From assembly GCF_014502795.1 (NCBI RefSeq), contig NZ_JACVHF010000003.1, positions 186,001 through 250,000 on the forward strand: a stretch of 64,000 bases of DNA, written 5' to 3'. Shown here piece by piece: positions 24,890-33,418 of this stretch. Source of the DNA: Heliobacterium chlorum (GTDB lineage: Bacteria; Bacillota; Desulfitobacteriia; Heliobacteriales; Heliobacteriaceae). The translations under genes and the position numbers were made by a program. The notes below the pieces were generated by a model. The model searched no databases. It worked only from the letters and a program-made list of their open reading frames with translations, and was not told the origin of the DNA. How positions within the stretch are numbered: position 1 is the first letter of the stretch; each line of letters opens with the position of its first letter.

Positions 24890-26081
24890 CGGGACGACGC
24901 CGTTCTGGAACGGCTCGCACCGTTTCGACCGAATTGTACACATTGACTGTTCTCGCGGCGATAGCGTCCCAAGAATAGATTTCCCGCACTTCCCGAGCGC
25001 CTATTTTGGTCATGGACTTGCCGAGTAGCTCATCGCCTAAGGCCGTTTTGATTTGTTCAGCGATAGACCCTGGATTGTTTGGGTAGGCCTTCAACCCGTT
25101 ATGGCGATGCTTGACGATTTCGGCGAGCCCGCCCGTTTCAGAGACGACACAAGGTGTTTCGGCCGCCATCGCTTCCAAAGCGACGATACCAAAAGGCTCG
25201 TAGAGACTAGGGAAAACGGCTACGTCAGCCCCACGTAAAAGACCCACTTTGGTAGGTCCTTGAATATACCCGGCAAAGTGAACTTTATGGGCTATTCCCC
25301 GGCGTTCTGCCAGGTGTTTCAAGTAATTCATCTGGGTGCCTGTTCCGCCGATGACCAATTTGGCATCAACGTGGCGCAGCACTTCCGGCATCGCGTCGAT
25401 CAGGACTTGCACACCTTTTTCCCAGACGAGCCGGCCCACATAAAGGATAATCCGTTCGTGGTCGGCCGCGTATTGGCTGCGTTCAAAGCCTTGGGCCTTT
25501 TCAGCGGAAAAATCGTCAGGATGAACCCCATTGGGGATGACGGCCATTTTGTCTCCGGGAATTTGGAAGATCCGGCTCAGTTCCCGCTCCATATGTTGGC
25601 TGCAAACGATGACCCGCCACGCTTCATATCCGAGCCACCACTCAACCTGGCTGATATAGCGCTGCAGGTCATTGTGCAAACCGTTATGGCGCCCCCACTC
25701 GGTGGCGTGGATGGTGGCGATCAACGGTTTTTTCCATCCATGTTTTAAAGCTCGTCCTGCATAGGCGACGAGCCAGTCATGGGCATGAATGATATCGAAG
25801 TCGCCTACTTCGGAGGCAACTTTTTGCGCTTTTTCCATGAAGGCGAAGTTTAGATGATGAATGTGACCAGCGAAATCGAGCGACCATAAGGAATAGGGTT
25901 GAATACGGTGGACATGAACGCCGCGGTCCCTTTCGTCGCTGGGCAGACCATCTCCACCTTGGGTGATCACATGGACTTGATGGCCTTGTTTGACGAGGGC
26001 ACCGGCCAAACCATGGACGTGCGGAGCTAAGCCGCCCACCACGTTGGGCGGGTATTCCCAAGAGAGCATGAGGATTCTCAA
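24846..26081 (-). CDS. GT4-family glycosyltransferase, probable glycogen-synthase-like
   Basis: A 411-residue GT-B enzyme. The N-terminal half starts MRILMLSWEYPPNVVGGLAPHV, typical of glucan synthases, with IIHAHDWLVAYAG after it. The C-terminal donor-binding half has YVGRLVWEKGVQVLI and the EX7E-type motif EPFGIVALEAMAAETP, then SETGGLAEIV. Enzymes of this kind sit beside GH57 branching enzymes and make alpha-glucans from nucleotide-glucose or maltose-phosphate intermediates. The donor is not determined here. The SD before ATG 26081 reads GGAGGTG. Confidence 0.88.
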   Translation of the reverse strand: MRILMLSWEYPPNVVGGLAPHVHGLAGALVKQGHQVHVITQGGDGLPSDERDRGVHVHRIQPYSLWSLDFAGHIHHLNFAFMEKAQKVASEVGDFDIIHAHDWLVAYAGRALKHGWKKPLIATIHATEWGRHNGLHNDLQRYISQVEWWLGYEAWRVIVCSQHMERELSRIFQIPGDKMAVIPNGVHPDDFSAEKAQGFERSQYAADHERIILYVGRLVWEKGVQVLIDAMPEVLRHVDAKLVIGGTGTQMNYLKHLAERRGIAHKVHFAGYIQGPTKVGLLRGADVAVFPSLYEPFGIVALEAMAAETPCVVSETGGLAEIVKHRHNGLKAYPNNPGSIAEQIKTALGDELLGKSMTKIGAREVREIYSWDAIAARTVNVYNSVETVRAVPERRRPVNRLAELLQVAVRH

Positions 26082-26117
26082 ATCAACACCTCCATAGGTT
26101 CACCGAAAAGGTTTAGG

Positions 26118-26136
26118 AGGGGCCCTAAAGGCCCCT
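26118..26136 (-). terminator. GC-rich stem-loop after the CBM gene
   Basis: AGGGGCC-CTAAA-GGCCCCT overlaps the last base of the stop codon; only a weak T tail follows on the minus strand. Confidence 0.4.
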
Positions 26137-26501
26137 TACCCGTTGTGCACCTGAATCGTCCAGTTAACGCCGCTGTTGTTGTCCCAGTTTTGGGCCGAAT
26201 CATGGAAGCAGAAGTTCATGGTGCCCAAGTCGTGAGCGGGAAGAACCTTGACCCATCCGTAGCCAGTCTTATCCATCTCCACATCCTGTACCTTTTGCCA
26301 CCGGTTTGCATCGCCATAACCGACATGGAGATAGACCTGATCGGCTCCGCTGTTGGCGAGCAAGCCCGAGTAAAGGATACAGACTTCCTGGCCAGCCGTG
26401 GCGGGCAGGGGGTCAATCCGAACGCCACCGGGGTAGATGTTTTTTGACATCTCTTCTAGACGGTTGTCCACGCTGAAGTTACTATACTTTTTGTCTCCCA
26501 A
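26136..26501 (-). CDS. stand-alone starch-binding domain protein (CBM25-like)
   Basis: A 121-residue protein made almost entirely of one carbohydrate-binding module: VYLHVGYGDANRWQKVQDVEM, GWVKVLPAHDLGTMNFCFHD and QNWDNNSGVNWTI match the CBM25/CBM53 starch-binding pattern (FxHD, NWDNN and the final NW). There is no signal peptide and no catalytic domain, so it probably binds glucan inside the cell. TTG at 26501 behind GGAGGTGA is favoured over GTG at 26510. It follows no other gene closely; it lies 54 bases upstream of the GT4 gene on the same strand. Confidence 0.8.
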   Translation of the reverse strand: MGDKKYSNFSVDNRLEEMSKNIYPGGVRIDPLPATAGQEVCILYSGLLANSGADQVYLHVGYGDANRWQKVQDVEMDKTGYGWVKVLPAHDLGTMNFCFHDSAQNWDNNSGVNWTIQVHNG

Positions 26502-26674
26502 ATAAATCACCTCCGTTGGTTTTCGGGGCCATCGTTATTCGGGACCACTTCAGGGGACAGTGAATCTCGATGCCGCTCTTAGTATGCGACTCTTTTCTGA
26601 GGCCTATGAACGGGACAGAGGGTAAATAAAAGCATTCGGGGAACCATTTGTGTCTAGATGAAAAGGTTTCGAGA

Positions 26675-26720
26675 AAAAGCAAAAAGGCCCGGAAGGGAGC
26701 AATTCCTTCCAGGCCTTTCA
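26675..26720 (-). terminator. terminator of nifV
   Basis: GGCCTGGAAGG and CCTTCCGGGCC arms followed by a TTTTTGCTTTTT tail on the minus strand, 35 bases after the nifV stop. Confidence 0.85.
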
Positions 26721-26753
26721 ATAGATTACATTAACTCACGGGAAAATATGTTT

Positions 26754-27890
26754 TTAGTGTTCAGGATACCCGTAGAGCTCTTCATAGATGTACATGATTT
26801 CCTTTTCAAAGAGGGGACGCTTCAATTGGACAGCCGTTTCACGGACGCGGGCCAGAACTTCGGCAGCCTGTACTTCCGTCATATCGATTTCAAACTCACG
26901 GAATTTGGCTTTGATGGAAGCCGTGCCGGAGTGCTTACCGATAACGATCTGACGAGCAAGACCCACTTCTTCAGGAGAAATGACTTCGTAGGTTTTCGGG
27001 TTTTTCAGAACGCCGTCGCCATGGATCCCTGATTCATGGGCAAACATGTTGGAGCCGACGATCGATTTCCAAGAAGGCAAGAATCGACCGGAAGCGCGGG
27101 AAACATATTCACAAACTTCATGGAATTTATCGGTCTTGAAGTTAAGATCGATATCTTCAAGATATTTAAGAGCCATAACCACTTCTTCCAGAGCCGAGTT
27201 CCCAGCCCGTTCGCCGAGACCGTTGACGGTCACGCCGACATGGGACGCGCCGGCTTTCACGCCGGCTAGGGCGTTGGCAGTAGCCATACCGAAGTCGTCA
27301 TGGGTGTGCATTTCAATATCTATATCGACTGCTTCGCGAAGTGTATTGATTCTATCATAAATGATAAAGGGTTCCATGATTCCGACGGTATCACAATAAC
27401 GAATCCGGTCGGCGCCCACTTTTTTCGCTTCACGGGCAAACTGAATCAGTAAGTCCATATCTGAGCGAGACGCATCTTCTGCGTTGACGGAGACATAGAC
27501 GCCTTGCGATTTCGCAAATTCGCAGGCTTTCATCATCGATTCGAGAACCCACTCCCGAGAGGTCCGCAGCTTTTCTTGTATATGAATGTCCGATGTAGAG
27601 ATAGAGATAGCTACCGCGTCACAGCCGCAATCAATGGAGTGTTGGATGTCAGAGATAACAGCACGGTTCCAACCCATGATGCTGGCTTTAAGACCCATCT
27701 TGCAGATTTGCTTGATGGCTTCTTTTTCATCGCCGCCCATGACGGGAATCCCTGCCTCGATCTGGTGAACCCCTAACTCATCCAGCATACGTGCAATCCG
27801 TAATTTTTCTTTGTTGGCAAATACAACGCCTGCTGTTTGCTCACCATCACGCAACGTTGTGTCTACGATAAATACCTGCTTATTGGTCAA
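26754..27890 (-). CDS. nifV: homocitrate synthase NifV
   Basis: A 378-residue DRE-TIM metallolyase. VFIVDTTLRDGEQTAGVVF near the N-terminus carries the catalytic Arg-Asp pair, and EMHTHDDFGMATANALAG supplies the two metal-binding histidines, followed by VNGLGERAGN. It condenses acetyl-CoA with 2-oxoglutarate to homocitrate, needed for the nitrogenase FeMo-cofactor. LeuA and CimA are alternatives, but the short C-terminus without a regulatory domain fits NifV. TTG at 27890 with GAGGAG upstream is favoured; ATG at 27908 has no SD. No other nif gene is in the window. Confidence 0.85.
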   Translation of the reverse strand: MTNKQVFIVDTTLRDGEQTAGVVFANKEKLRIARMLDELGVHQIEAGIPVMGGDEKEAIKQICKMGLKASIMGWNRAVISDIQHSIDCGCDAVAISISTSDIHIQEKLRTSREWVLESMMKACEFAKSQGVYVSVNAEDASRSDMDLLIQFAREAKKVGADRIRYCDTVGIMEPFIIYDRINTLREAVDIDIEMHTHDDFGMATANALAGVKAGASHVGVTVNGLGERAGNSALEEVVMALKYLEDIDLNFKTDKFHEVCEYVSRASGRFLPSWKSIVGSNMFAHESGIHGDGVLKNPKTYEVISPEEVGLARQIVIGKHSGTASIKAKFREFEIDMTEVQAAEVLARVRETAVQLKRPLFEKEIMYIYEELYGYPEH

Positions 27891-28000
27891 CACCCTCACA
27901 CTCCTCATGCATATTTATGTTATTTTACGTAAAGACTATTATATTTTATCATAAATACATGCTAACGCAAGAATAGCGGAGCTCATATACTGTATACAGG

Positions 28001-28028
28001 AAAAACCGCCTATTTTACGGGTTTTTTG
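28001..28028 (-). terminator. terminator after the 28058-28270 gene
   Basis: AAAAACCG and CGGGTTTTTT arms around an AT-rich loop; T tails on both strands. Confidence 0.5.
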
Positions 28029-28057
28029 CTAATTTGTCGACATTATTTGACACTCAA

Positions 28058-28270
28058 CTAGGCCCATTCGACAGCAACAATCTTTTCAATCAGTAGCGGA
28101 CGCTGCTGCGGCTCGGCCAAATCAACGGGAAGTACATAGGCCAATGGCGGATCTATGTCTACAACTTGATATCGCTTGACCGTACCGTCAGAAAAATAGA
28201 CATAGACCTGTCGTTCCGAGGTCTTCGCTTGTTCTAACATGTTATAAACGTGGCTCCGGTGCAAGCCCAT
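28058..28270 (-). CDS. small protein of unknown function
   Basis: A 70-residue soluble protein starting MGLHRSHVYNML, with a short beta-rich centre (VYVYFSDGTVKRYQVVDIDPP) and an end that reads IEKIVAVEWA. The pattern suggests a small beta-barrel or a DUF2442-like fold, but I would not assign it. ATG at 28270 has AGGGGG eight bases upstream; the GTG three codons earlier overlaps that SD. It follows the peroxiredoxin gene by 35 bases, probably in the same transcript. Confidence 0.6.
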   Translation of the reverse strand: MGLHRSHVYNMLEQAKTSERQVYVYFSDGTVKRYQVVDIDPPLAYVLPVDLAEPQQRPLLIEKIVAVEWA

Positions 28271-28305
28271 GTTACACACCCCCTGACCTGCATTCGGATT
28301 CCTTT

Positions 28306-28767
28306 TTAGCCGATGGAATCGAGCACTTTGGCAGCGTGTCCTGCCGCTTTTACCTTACGAAAAATATGGGTAATGATCCCGTCGGGATCGATGATAAAAG
28401 TGGACCGCTCAATCCCGATGGACTTTTTCCCGTACATGTTCTTTTCTTTCAGCACCTGATAGAGGTTGCAAAGGGTGCTGTCACCGTCGCTGAGCAGGAG
28501 AAAAGGCAGTTCCTGTTTCGCGATAAATTTACCATGGGATGTGACACTGTCCCGGCTCACACCAAAGACCACCGTGTTTTTGGCCTGAAATTGACCATGT
28601 AGATCTCGAAATTCCTGAGCTTCGGTGGTACAGCCAGCCGTGTTGTCTTTGGGATAAAAATATAGGACCACATAGCTGCCTCGAAACTGGCTCAGGGTAA
28701 CTTCTTCTCCATTCGATGCCGGAAGGGTAAAGTCGGGAGCGATTTGACCTGTAATCAATTCTGCCAT
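28306..28767 (-). CDS. bcp: PrxQ/Bcp-type thioredoxin-dependent peroxiredoxin
   Basis: A 153-residue thiol peroxidase that reduces hydrogen peroxide and organic hydroperoxides. The peroxidatic cysteine is C46 in PKDNTAGCTTEAQEF. The resolving cysteine normally found five residues later is replaced by Gln51. A second cysteine, C100 in DSTLC, lies in the helix where some PrxQ proteins carry an alternative resolving Cys, so a disulfide mechanism is still possible. ATG at 28767 follows AAGGAGG. Confidence 0.9.
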   Translation of the reverse strand: MAELITGQIAPDFTLPASNGEEVTLSQFRGSYVVLYFYPKDNTAGCTTEAQEFRDLHGQFQAKNTVVFGVSRDSVTSHGKFIAKQELPFLLLSDGDSTLCNLYQVLKEKNMYGKKSIGIERSTFIIDPDGIITHIFRKVKAAGHAAKVLDSIG

Positions 28768-28872
28768 GGAATTGAACCTCCTTGGAATGTCTGTATCACT
28801 ATCCTACCTGCTTATAGAGAATTTATTAGATGCGAAGTAATGTCGTTCCGTTCCTACCGGCTAACTCCAAAG

Positions 28873-29352
28873 CTAGGATTTCTTTTTTCGGAAAACCATC
28901 CGGCAGCAGGCGTCGCCAGCGCCAATGCGTTTTTCCGGGATGAATTCGAAATCAGGGAAGCAGGACATGATCCCACGGTCCCCTTGTACAGCCCAGTCAC
29001 AGAGAACATCGGTCTGTTCAACGGTGCAGCCGTGTCGTTCCTGCCAAGCGGCTACCAAGGGGCAATGATGAAATTCAATGACCGCCTCTTCCGGGGTGAC
29101 TTTGGCGATATTCATTTCGAAAACCGCTTGTGATACGGGCTTGGCAAACTGTTTAACCAGTTCCTCCATGTCCGACGTCGGTTCCATGGCTTGCCCCTTC
29201 ATCTGACCGTAACGAAAAATTGATTTTTTCGCTATAGCCTCCGCGTCAAAACCTTGGTCTTTGGCTTCTTCCAACATCAGATAGAACCAAGTAGCTCGGT
29301 CTTGAAAGGCTTGGCGCACTGTTTCGAGGGAAAAGGATTTTTCTTGGGTCAC
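28873..29352 (-). CDS. L-2-amino-thiazoline-4-carboxylic acid hydrolase family protein
   Basis: A 159-residue protein with the family's C-terminal pattern: IEFHHCPLVAAWQE, a central VLCDWAVQGDRGIM and a closing GDACCRMVF. Founding members open the thiazoline ring of ATC on the way to L-cysteine, but most clostridial copies have no known substrate. GTG at 29352 follows GGAGGTG. It starts 22 bases after addA ends and may be part of that operon. Confidence 0.75.
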   Translation of the reverse strand: MTQEKSFSLETVRQAFQDRATWFYLMLEEAKDQGFDAEAIAKKSIFRYGQMKGQAMEPTSDMEELVKQFAKPVSQAVFEMNIAKVTPEEAVIEFHHCPLVAAWQERHGCTVEQTDVLCDWAVQGDRGIMSCFPDFEFIPEKRIGAGDACCRMVFRKKKS

Positions 29353-29374
29353 AAGGTTACACCTCCGCAGTTTT

Positions 29375-32300
29375 TTACAGAGCCAATTCCTGACCGGTGG
29401 AGATCAAGTACAGGTATCGATCTTTCACCGTCGTACCCATGATTTTCTCGATGGCTCGATGATAGAGGTTGATCTGCCCTCGGTATCTTTGGAGTAGGTC
29501 TTCGAGCCAATCATCCTTACTTTGACTGGCCGGGCGGTGGTCTGTCTTGTAGTCTAGCAGTACCCAGCCGTCAGGTTCTTCAAAGAGGCAGTCAATGACC
29601 CCTTGCACGACAAGGAATTCTGCGGGAGGGCTCTTCGGATCTACTTCTTGCGCAGAAAGGGCCAAACTAAAAGGGACTTCCCGTAGAATCTGTCTGGACT
29701 GACCTAATCGTTGACCAAGGGGACTCTCCACGAAACGCAAAACCTCTCCTAGTTCAATTACATCCCGTTGCTCCCCTGTTAATATTTCGCGCTCTACCAG
29801 GCTGTCTACCTGCTTTTGAATCGCTTCTTTTGTTAAGTTTTCTGCGTAGTTTAAGTGCTGCATGACCAAGTGAACGGCTGAACCTCGTTCAACCGGCGAT
29901 AGACGGGTTTGCTGCTGGAGAAAACGGGGACGGATGTCGATGAGGCGGTCAGACGTTTTTTGGGGAATGTGCCGACATTCTACCTGTGATGATTCGGGCC
30001 ATCGATCGGTCCCAGGGAGTTCATCGCTGTCTAGATTCATCTGGGCAAAGCGGTCTTTCACTTTGCTCACAGCTACCTTTGCCGGAATACCGGCGGCGTC
30101 CCGATAGGGATACTGCCAGGACAAGTAAGAGTCAACGTGGTCAGTGCCGGTAACCGGTTCGATTCGGTGCAGTTTTTCTATCCATTCCGGATTTAGGGGC
30201 CTTTGAACCTTCTCCAACTCTTCTTGCCGGAGAAGGCTTGCTTTGGGCCAATATTGAATCTTCCATCGCGACAGACCGCTCTTGGCCAGAACCCTCACCG
30301 TTTCAGTTGCTGCCTGTGCTTGAAGGGCAGCCGAATCGTCTGCATTCTCAGCGTTCAATAAACCGGCAGCCCAGTTGTGGATATCTTTACCGTCATGGTG
30401 GCATGCCAGTGATGGGCCGATCCAATCGATATAACTTTTCGCCCGTAAAAGCACTTCGTCAGGAAGCGGTCCTATTTCCGTAGATTTCCCTTTGCTTCCT
30501 TCGAGGGACGCCAAAGCGTCCTGCACCCACTGGCGGGCTGAATCTTCCAGGTTGCGGATAGTACCAACCAGGATGAGTTTTTCTTTGGCCCGCGTCAAGG
30601 CTACATAGAGAATCCGCATCTCTTCCGCCAAAGTTTCCCGGTACATTCGGCGCTGAATGGCAAGTTTCGCCACTGTGGGGTAGCGAAAGCGCAGCGCTGT
30701 GTCGACGACGATGGGACCGAGGCCTAGATTTTTATGAATGAGTAGATCTTTATTGAGGTCCTGTGTATTGAACTGAGTCCCCAAGGCTGTCATAAAGACG
30801 ACAGGAAATTCAAGGCCTTTGCTTTTATGGATGCTCATGATGCGGACTACGTTTTCCTTCTCCCCTAAAGCACGAGCCGTTCCTAAGTCGCCGCCCTGAT
30901 CCTGAAGACGTTCGATGAAGCGGAGGAAACGGAAGAGCCCGCGAAAACTGGTCGCTTCATATTGACGAGCCCGGAAGTGAAGAGCCCGCAAGTTGGCTTG
31001 ACGCTGGCCCCCGCCAGGCATGGCACCGGCATAGTCATAGTAGCCGGTCTCTTGGTAAATTTTCCAGATCAGTTGGGAAAGAGGACTTCGCCGGGCCAAG
31101 GTCCGCCAGTCTTCGACCTGCTTGAAAAAGCGGCCAAGCCGTTCCGCAAGTTTGCTGTTACGGGGATCCGAATCTGTCGGTCCAGTCCCTTCGACTCTCT
31201 CGATAAATGCCCGGGCCGCCTCATAATAGCTTCCCCGGCTGTCGGCCAGGCGGATTTGGGCCAGTTCTTCCGCTGTAAATCGGAACAAGGGCGATCGTAA
31301 GGTAGCGACTAGAGGGATGTCCTGACGAGGGTTGTCGATGACCCGCAATAAAGAAAGCATCACAGAGATCTCCGTCGCTTCAAAATAGCCGGCGCCTACT
31401 TCAGCATAAGCGGGTACACCTACGGCTCGAAATTCTTCGAGAAAGGTATCAGCACGCCCTCTTGTCCCCCGCATCAAGATGACGATATCACGGTAGGCGA
31501 CGGGTCGATAACCGCCTTGGTCCTTGTCAAAGACAAGCATTGCGCTGTCCACAAGTTCCTGTATGCGTTTCGCCACCATCCGCGCCTCATATTGAGCGGC
31601 TTCGAGCACTTGCAATTCCGATTCCTCGGTGCCTTCAACGTTATCGATAGCACTGCCGTTTGAATCATTCCTATCGCTGCCTTGGGCCCCGCTATCGTCG
31701 GTTCCGCCTTCCTTAGACAGGGACGCCTCGTCATTCCCGTCAGGCTTTCGTTGGATCAGGTGCAGTTCGATCGTCCGATCTAGGTCCCGGTTCTCGTCAT
31801 CGGGCAAAGCGGGGAAATTAGCACCGTGAACCAGTTCGGCTTTTGTATCATAATCCATCTCTCCCGCTTGCTCCGTCATGATTTGGCGGAAGATGAAGTT
31901 AACACCGTGGATCACGTTGCTACGGCTGCGGAAGTTTTTCGCCAAATCGATTTTTTGCCCGATCAAGCCGCCCTCTTGCTCACCGGTATGCTCCTCATAG
32001 GTTCCGTAGCTTCGATATTTTTCTAAAAACAGCCCCGGTTCAGCCAAGCGGAAGCGATAAATGCTCTGCTTCACATCACCGACCATAAAGCGGTTTTGAC
32101 TTGAAAGGAGCCGTAAGATGGTTTCTTGCACCATATTTGTGTCTTGGTATTCGTCGGTCAAGACTTCATGAAAATGGTCTTTGAGATCGAGTGCCAAAGA
32201 AGAGGGCGACGGATCGGACCGCTCCGATGCTGGGTCTAGCAGGAGGCGCAGGCAAAAATGTTCCAAGTCGTTAAAGTCCACCAGGCGCTTTTCCAGCTTC

Positions 32301-33418
32301 GCTTTTTTAAACTCCCGTTCAAAGGCGAGCACTACCTCAACGAGTGCCTCCATTGCCGGCAAAGCCAATTGCAAGTCAACCAGCAGATCTTGAGGACTGC
32401 GGTTGAAGTATTTCGCTTTGATCGAAGACAGTTTTTTCTTGGCTTGATTGCGGCGGCGAGTCACCTCTTCCTTCAGCCCTTCGTCGACTTGGCCCCGTAC
32501 AGCTTTAGCCCGGGCGAAGGCCATGTCCTCAAAGAGCTTATGTAGCCGGCTCCAGGAATGTTTAGCCGCCATCATCATGTCTTGCACCATCTGAATGTCG
32601 GTAATCATTCCGTCGGCATAAGGAACTGGACCTCCGGGAAGCCGGCACAAGGCTAAGGCCCGGGTCAGCGTTCCTTCCACCTCGGCCAAATCGATGGACA
32701 ATTCCCGGCGCAAAGCGGTAAACCAGGGAAGTTCTTCCCAAGACTCGCTTTGAACCGCTGCCCGGAGCACTTGCAAGATGTCTTGAAGCCACTGTTCCGG
32801 CCAGGGTTGGCTCATCGCTTTGTCGTAAAGTTGGATCACCATCTCCTGCAGGGCTATGTCGTCTCGATCGCCGCCATAAGCGTCTACCAGGACCTCAAAC
32901 GTTTTTGGGGTGCTTTCGCTGTTGCCCGATGCCTCTATCGTTAGGACCTTTTCACCGGAGGTCTCACCGACCTGCTCGTAGAGGCGTTCGAAGACATCGT
33001 CGAGAACATCTTGCCGTAGCAAGGCGATTTCCGTTTCGTCAGCTACTCGGAAAGCCGGATCGATGTCAAGACGGTAATAATGACGACGCACCAGATCGAG
33101 GCAGAAGGAATGCAGTGTCGTGATGGGCGCTCGATTCAAGAGAACCAGTTGATGACGCAAGTTCTTCTGCTCGGGATGGGCAGCCAGCTCTTTCGTGAGG
33201 GCAGCTCCGATGCGCTCGCGCATCTCCGCAGCTGCCGCATTGGTAAAGGTGACCACGAGCAGCCGGTCCACATCGATACCTTCTTGGATGATGCCAATGA
33301 TCCGTTCTACCAGTACAGCCGTCTTGCCGGAGCCTGCCGCTGCCGCCACTAGGAGGTCACTACCCCGGGCCGTCACGGCCTGCCACTGTTCATCGGTCCA
33401 TTTTGGATCTCGTATCAC
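29375..33418 (-). CDS. addA: ATP-dependent helicase/nuclease subunit A (AddA)
   Basis: A 1347-residue UvrD-type helicase with nuclease domain, the motor of the AddAB double-strand break resection complex. Motif I is AAAAGSGKTAVLVER (about 25-38); motif II DEYQDTN appears near 415 and RILYVALTRAKEKLIL near 1000. The C-terminal RecB-type nuclease shows VIDCLF and VLLDYKTDH near 1288. An unusual acidic, low-complexity stretch lies around 560-600. It overlaps addB by 4 bases. Confidence 0.96.
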   Translation of the reverse strand: MIRDPKWTDEQWQAVTARGSDLLVAAAAGSGKTAVLVERIIGIIQEGIDVDRLLVVTFTNAAAAEMRERIGAALTKELAAHPEQKNLRHQLVLLNRAPITTLHSFCLDLVRRHYYRLDIDPAFRVADETEIALLRQDVLDDVFERLYEQVGETSGEKVLTIEASGNSESTPKTFEVLVDAYGGDRDDIALQEMVIQLYDKAMSQPWPEQWLQDILQVLRAAVQSESWEELPWFTALRRELSIDLAEVEGTLTRALALCRLPGGPVPYADGMITDIQMVQDMMMAAKHSWSRLHKLFEDMAFARAKAVRGQVDEGLKEEVTRRRNQAKKKLSSIKAKYFNRSPQDLLVDLQLALPAMEALVEVVLAFEREFKKAKLEKRLVDFNDLEHFCLRLLLDPASERSDPSPSSLALDLKDHFHEVLTDEYQDTNMVQETILRLLSSQNRFMVGDVKQSIYRFRLAEPGLFLEKYRSYGTYEEHTGEQEGGLIGQKIDLAKNFRSRSNVIHGVNFIFRQIMTEQAGEMDYDTKAELVHGANFPALPDDENRDLDRTIELHLIQRKPDGNDEASLSKEGGTDDSGAQGSDRNDSNGSAIDNVEGTEESELQVLEAAQYEARMVAKRIQELVDSAMLVFDKDQGGYRPVAYRDIVILMRGTRGRADTFLEEFRAVGVPAYAEVGAGYFEATEISVMLSLLRVIDNPRQDIPLVATLRSPLFRFTAEELAQIRLADSRGSYYEAARAFIERVEGTGPTDSDPRNSKLAERLGRFFKQVEDWRTLARRSPLSQLIWKIYQETGYYDYAGAMPGGGQRQANLRALHFRARQYEATSFRGLFRFLRFIERLQDQGGDLGTARALGEKENVVRIMSIHKSKGLEFPVVFMTALGTQFNTQDLNKDLLIHKNLGLGPIVVDTALRFRYPTVAKLAIQRRMYRETLAEEMRILYVALTRAKEKLILVGTIRNLEDSARQWVQDALASLEGSKGKSTEIGPLPDEVLLRAKSYIDWIGPSLACHHDGKDIHNWAAGLLNAENADDSAALQAQAATETVRVLAKSGLSRWKIQYWPKASLLRQEELEKVQRPLNPEWIEKLHRIEPVTGTDHVDSYLSWQYPYRDAAGIPAKVAVSKVKDRFAQMNLDSDELPGTDRWPESSQVECRHIPQKTSDRLIDIRPRFLQQQTRLSPVERGSAVHLVMQHLNYAENLTKEAIQKQVDSLVEREILTGEQRDVIELGEVLRFVESPLGQRLGQSRQILREVPFSLALSAQEVDPKSPPAEFLVVQGVIDCLFEEPDGWVLLDYKTDHRPASQSKDDWLEDLLQRYRGQINLYHRAIEKIMGTTVKDRYLYLISTGQELAL

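Noticed and set aside
26754-27890. A nitrogen-fixation gene cluster
   Set aside because: nifV stands alone; no nifHDK, nifB or other nif gene is within the window.
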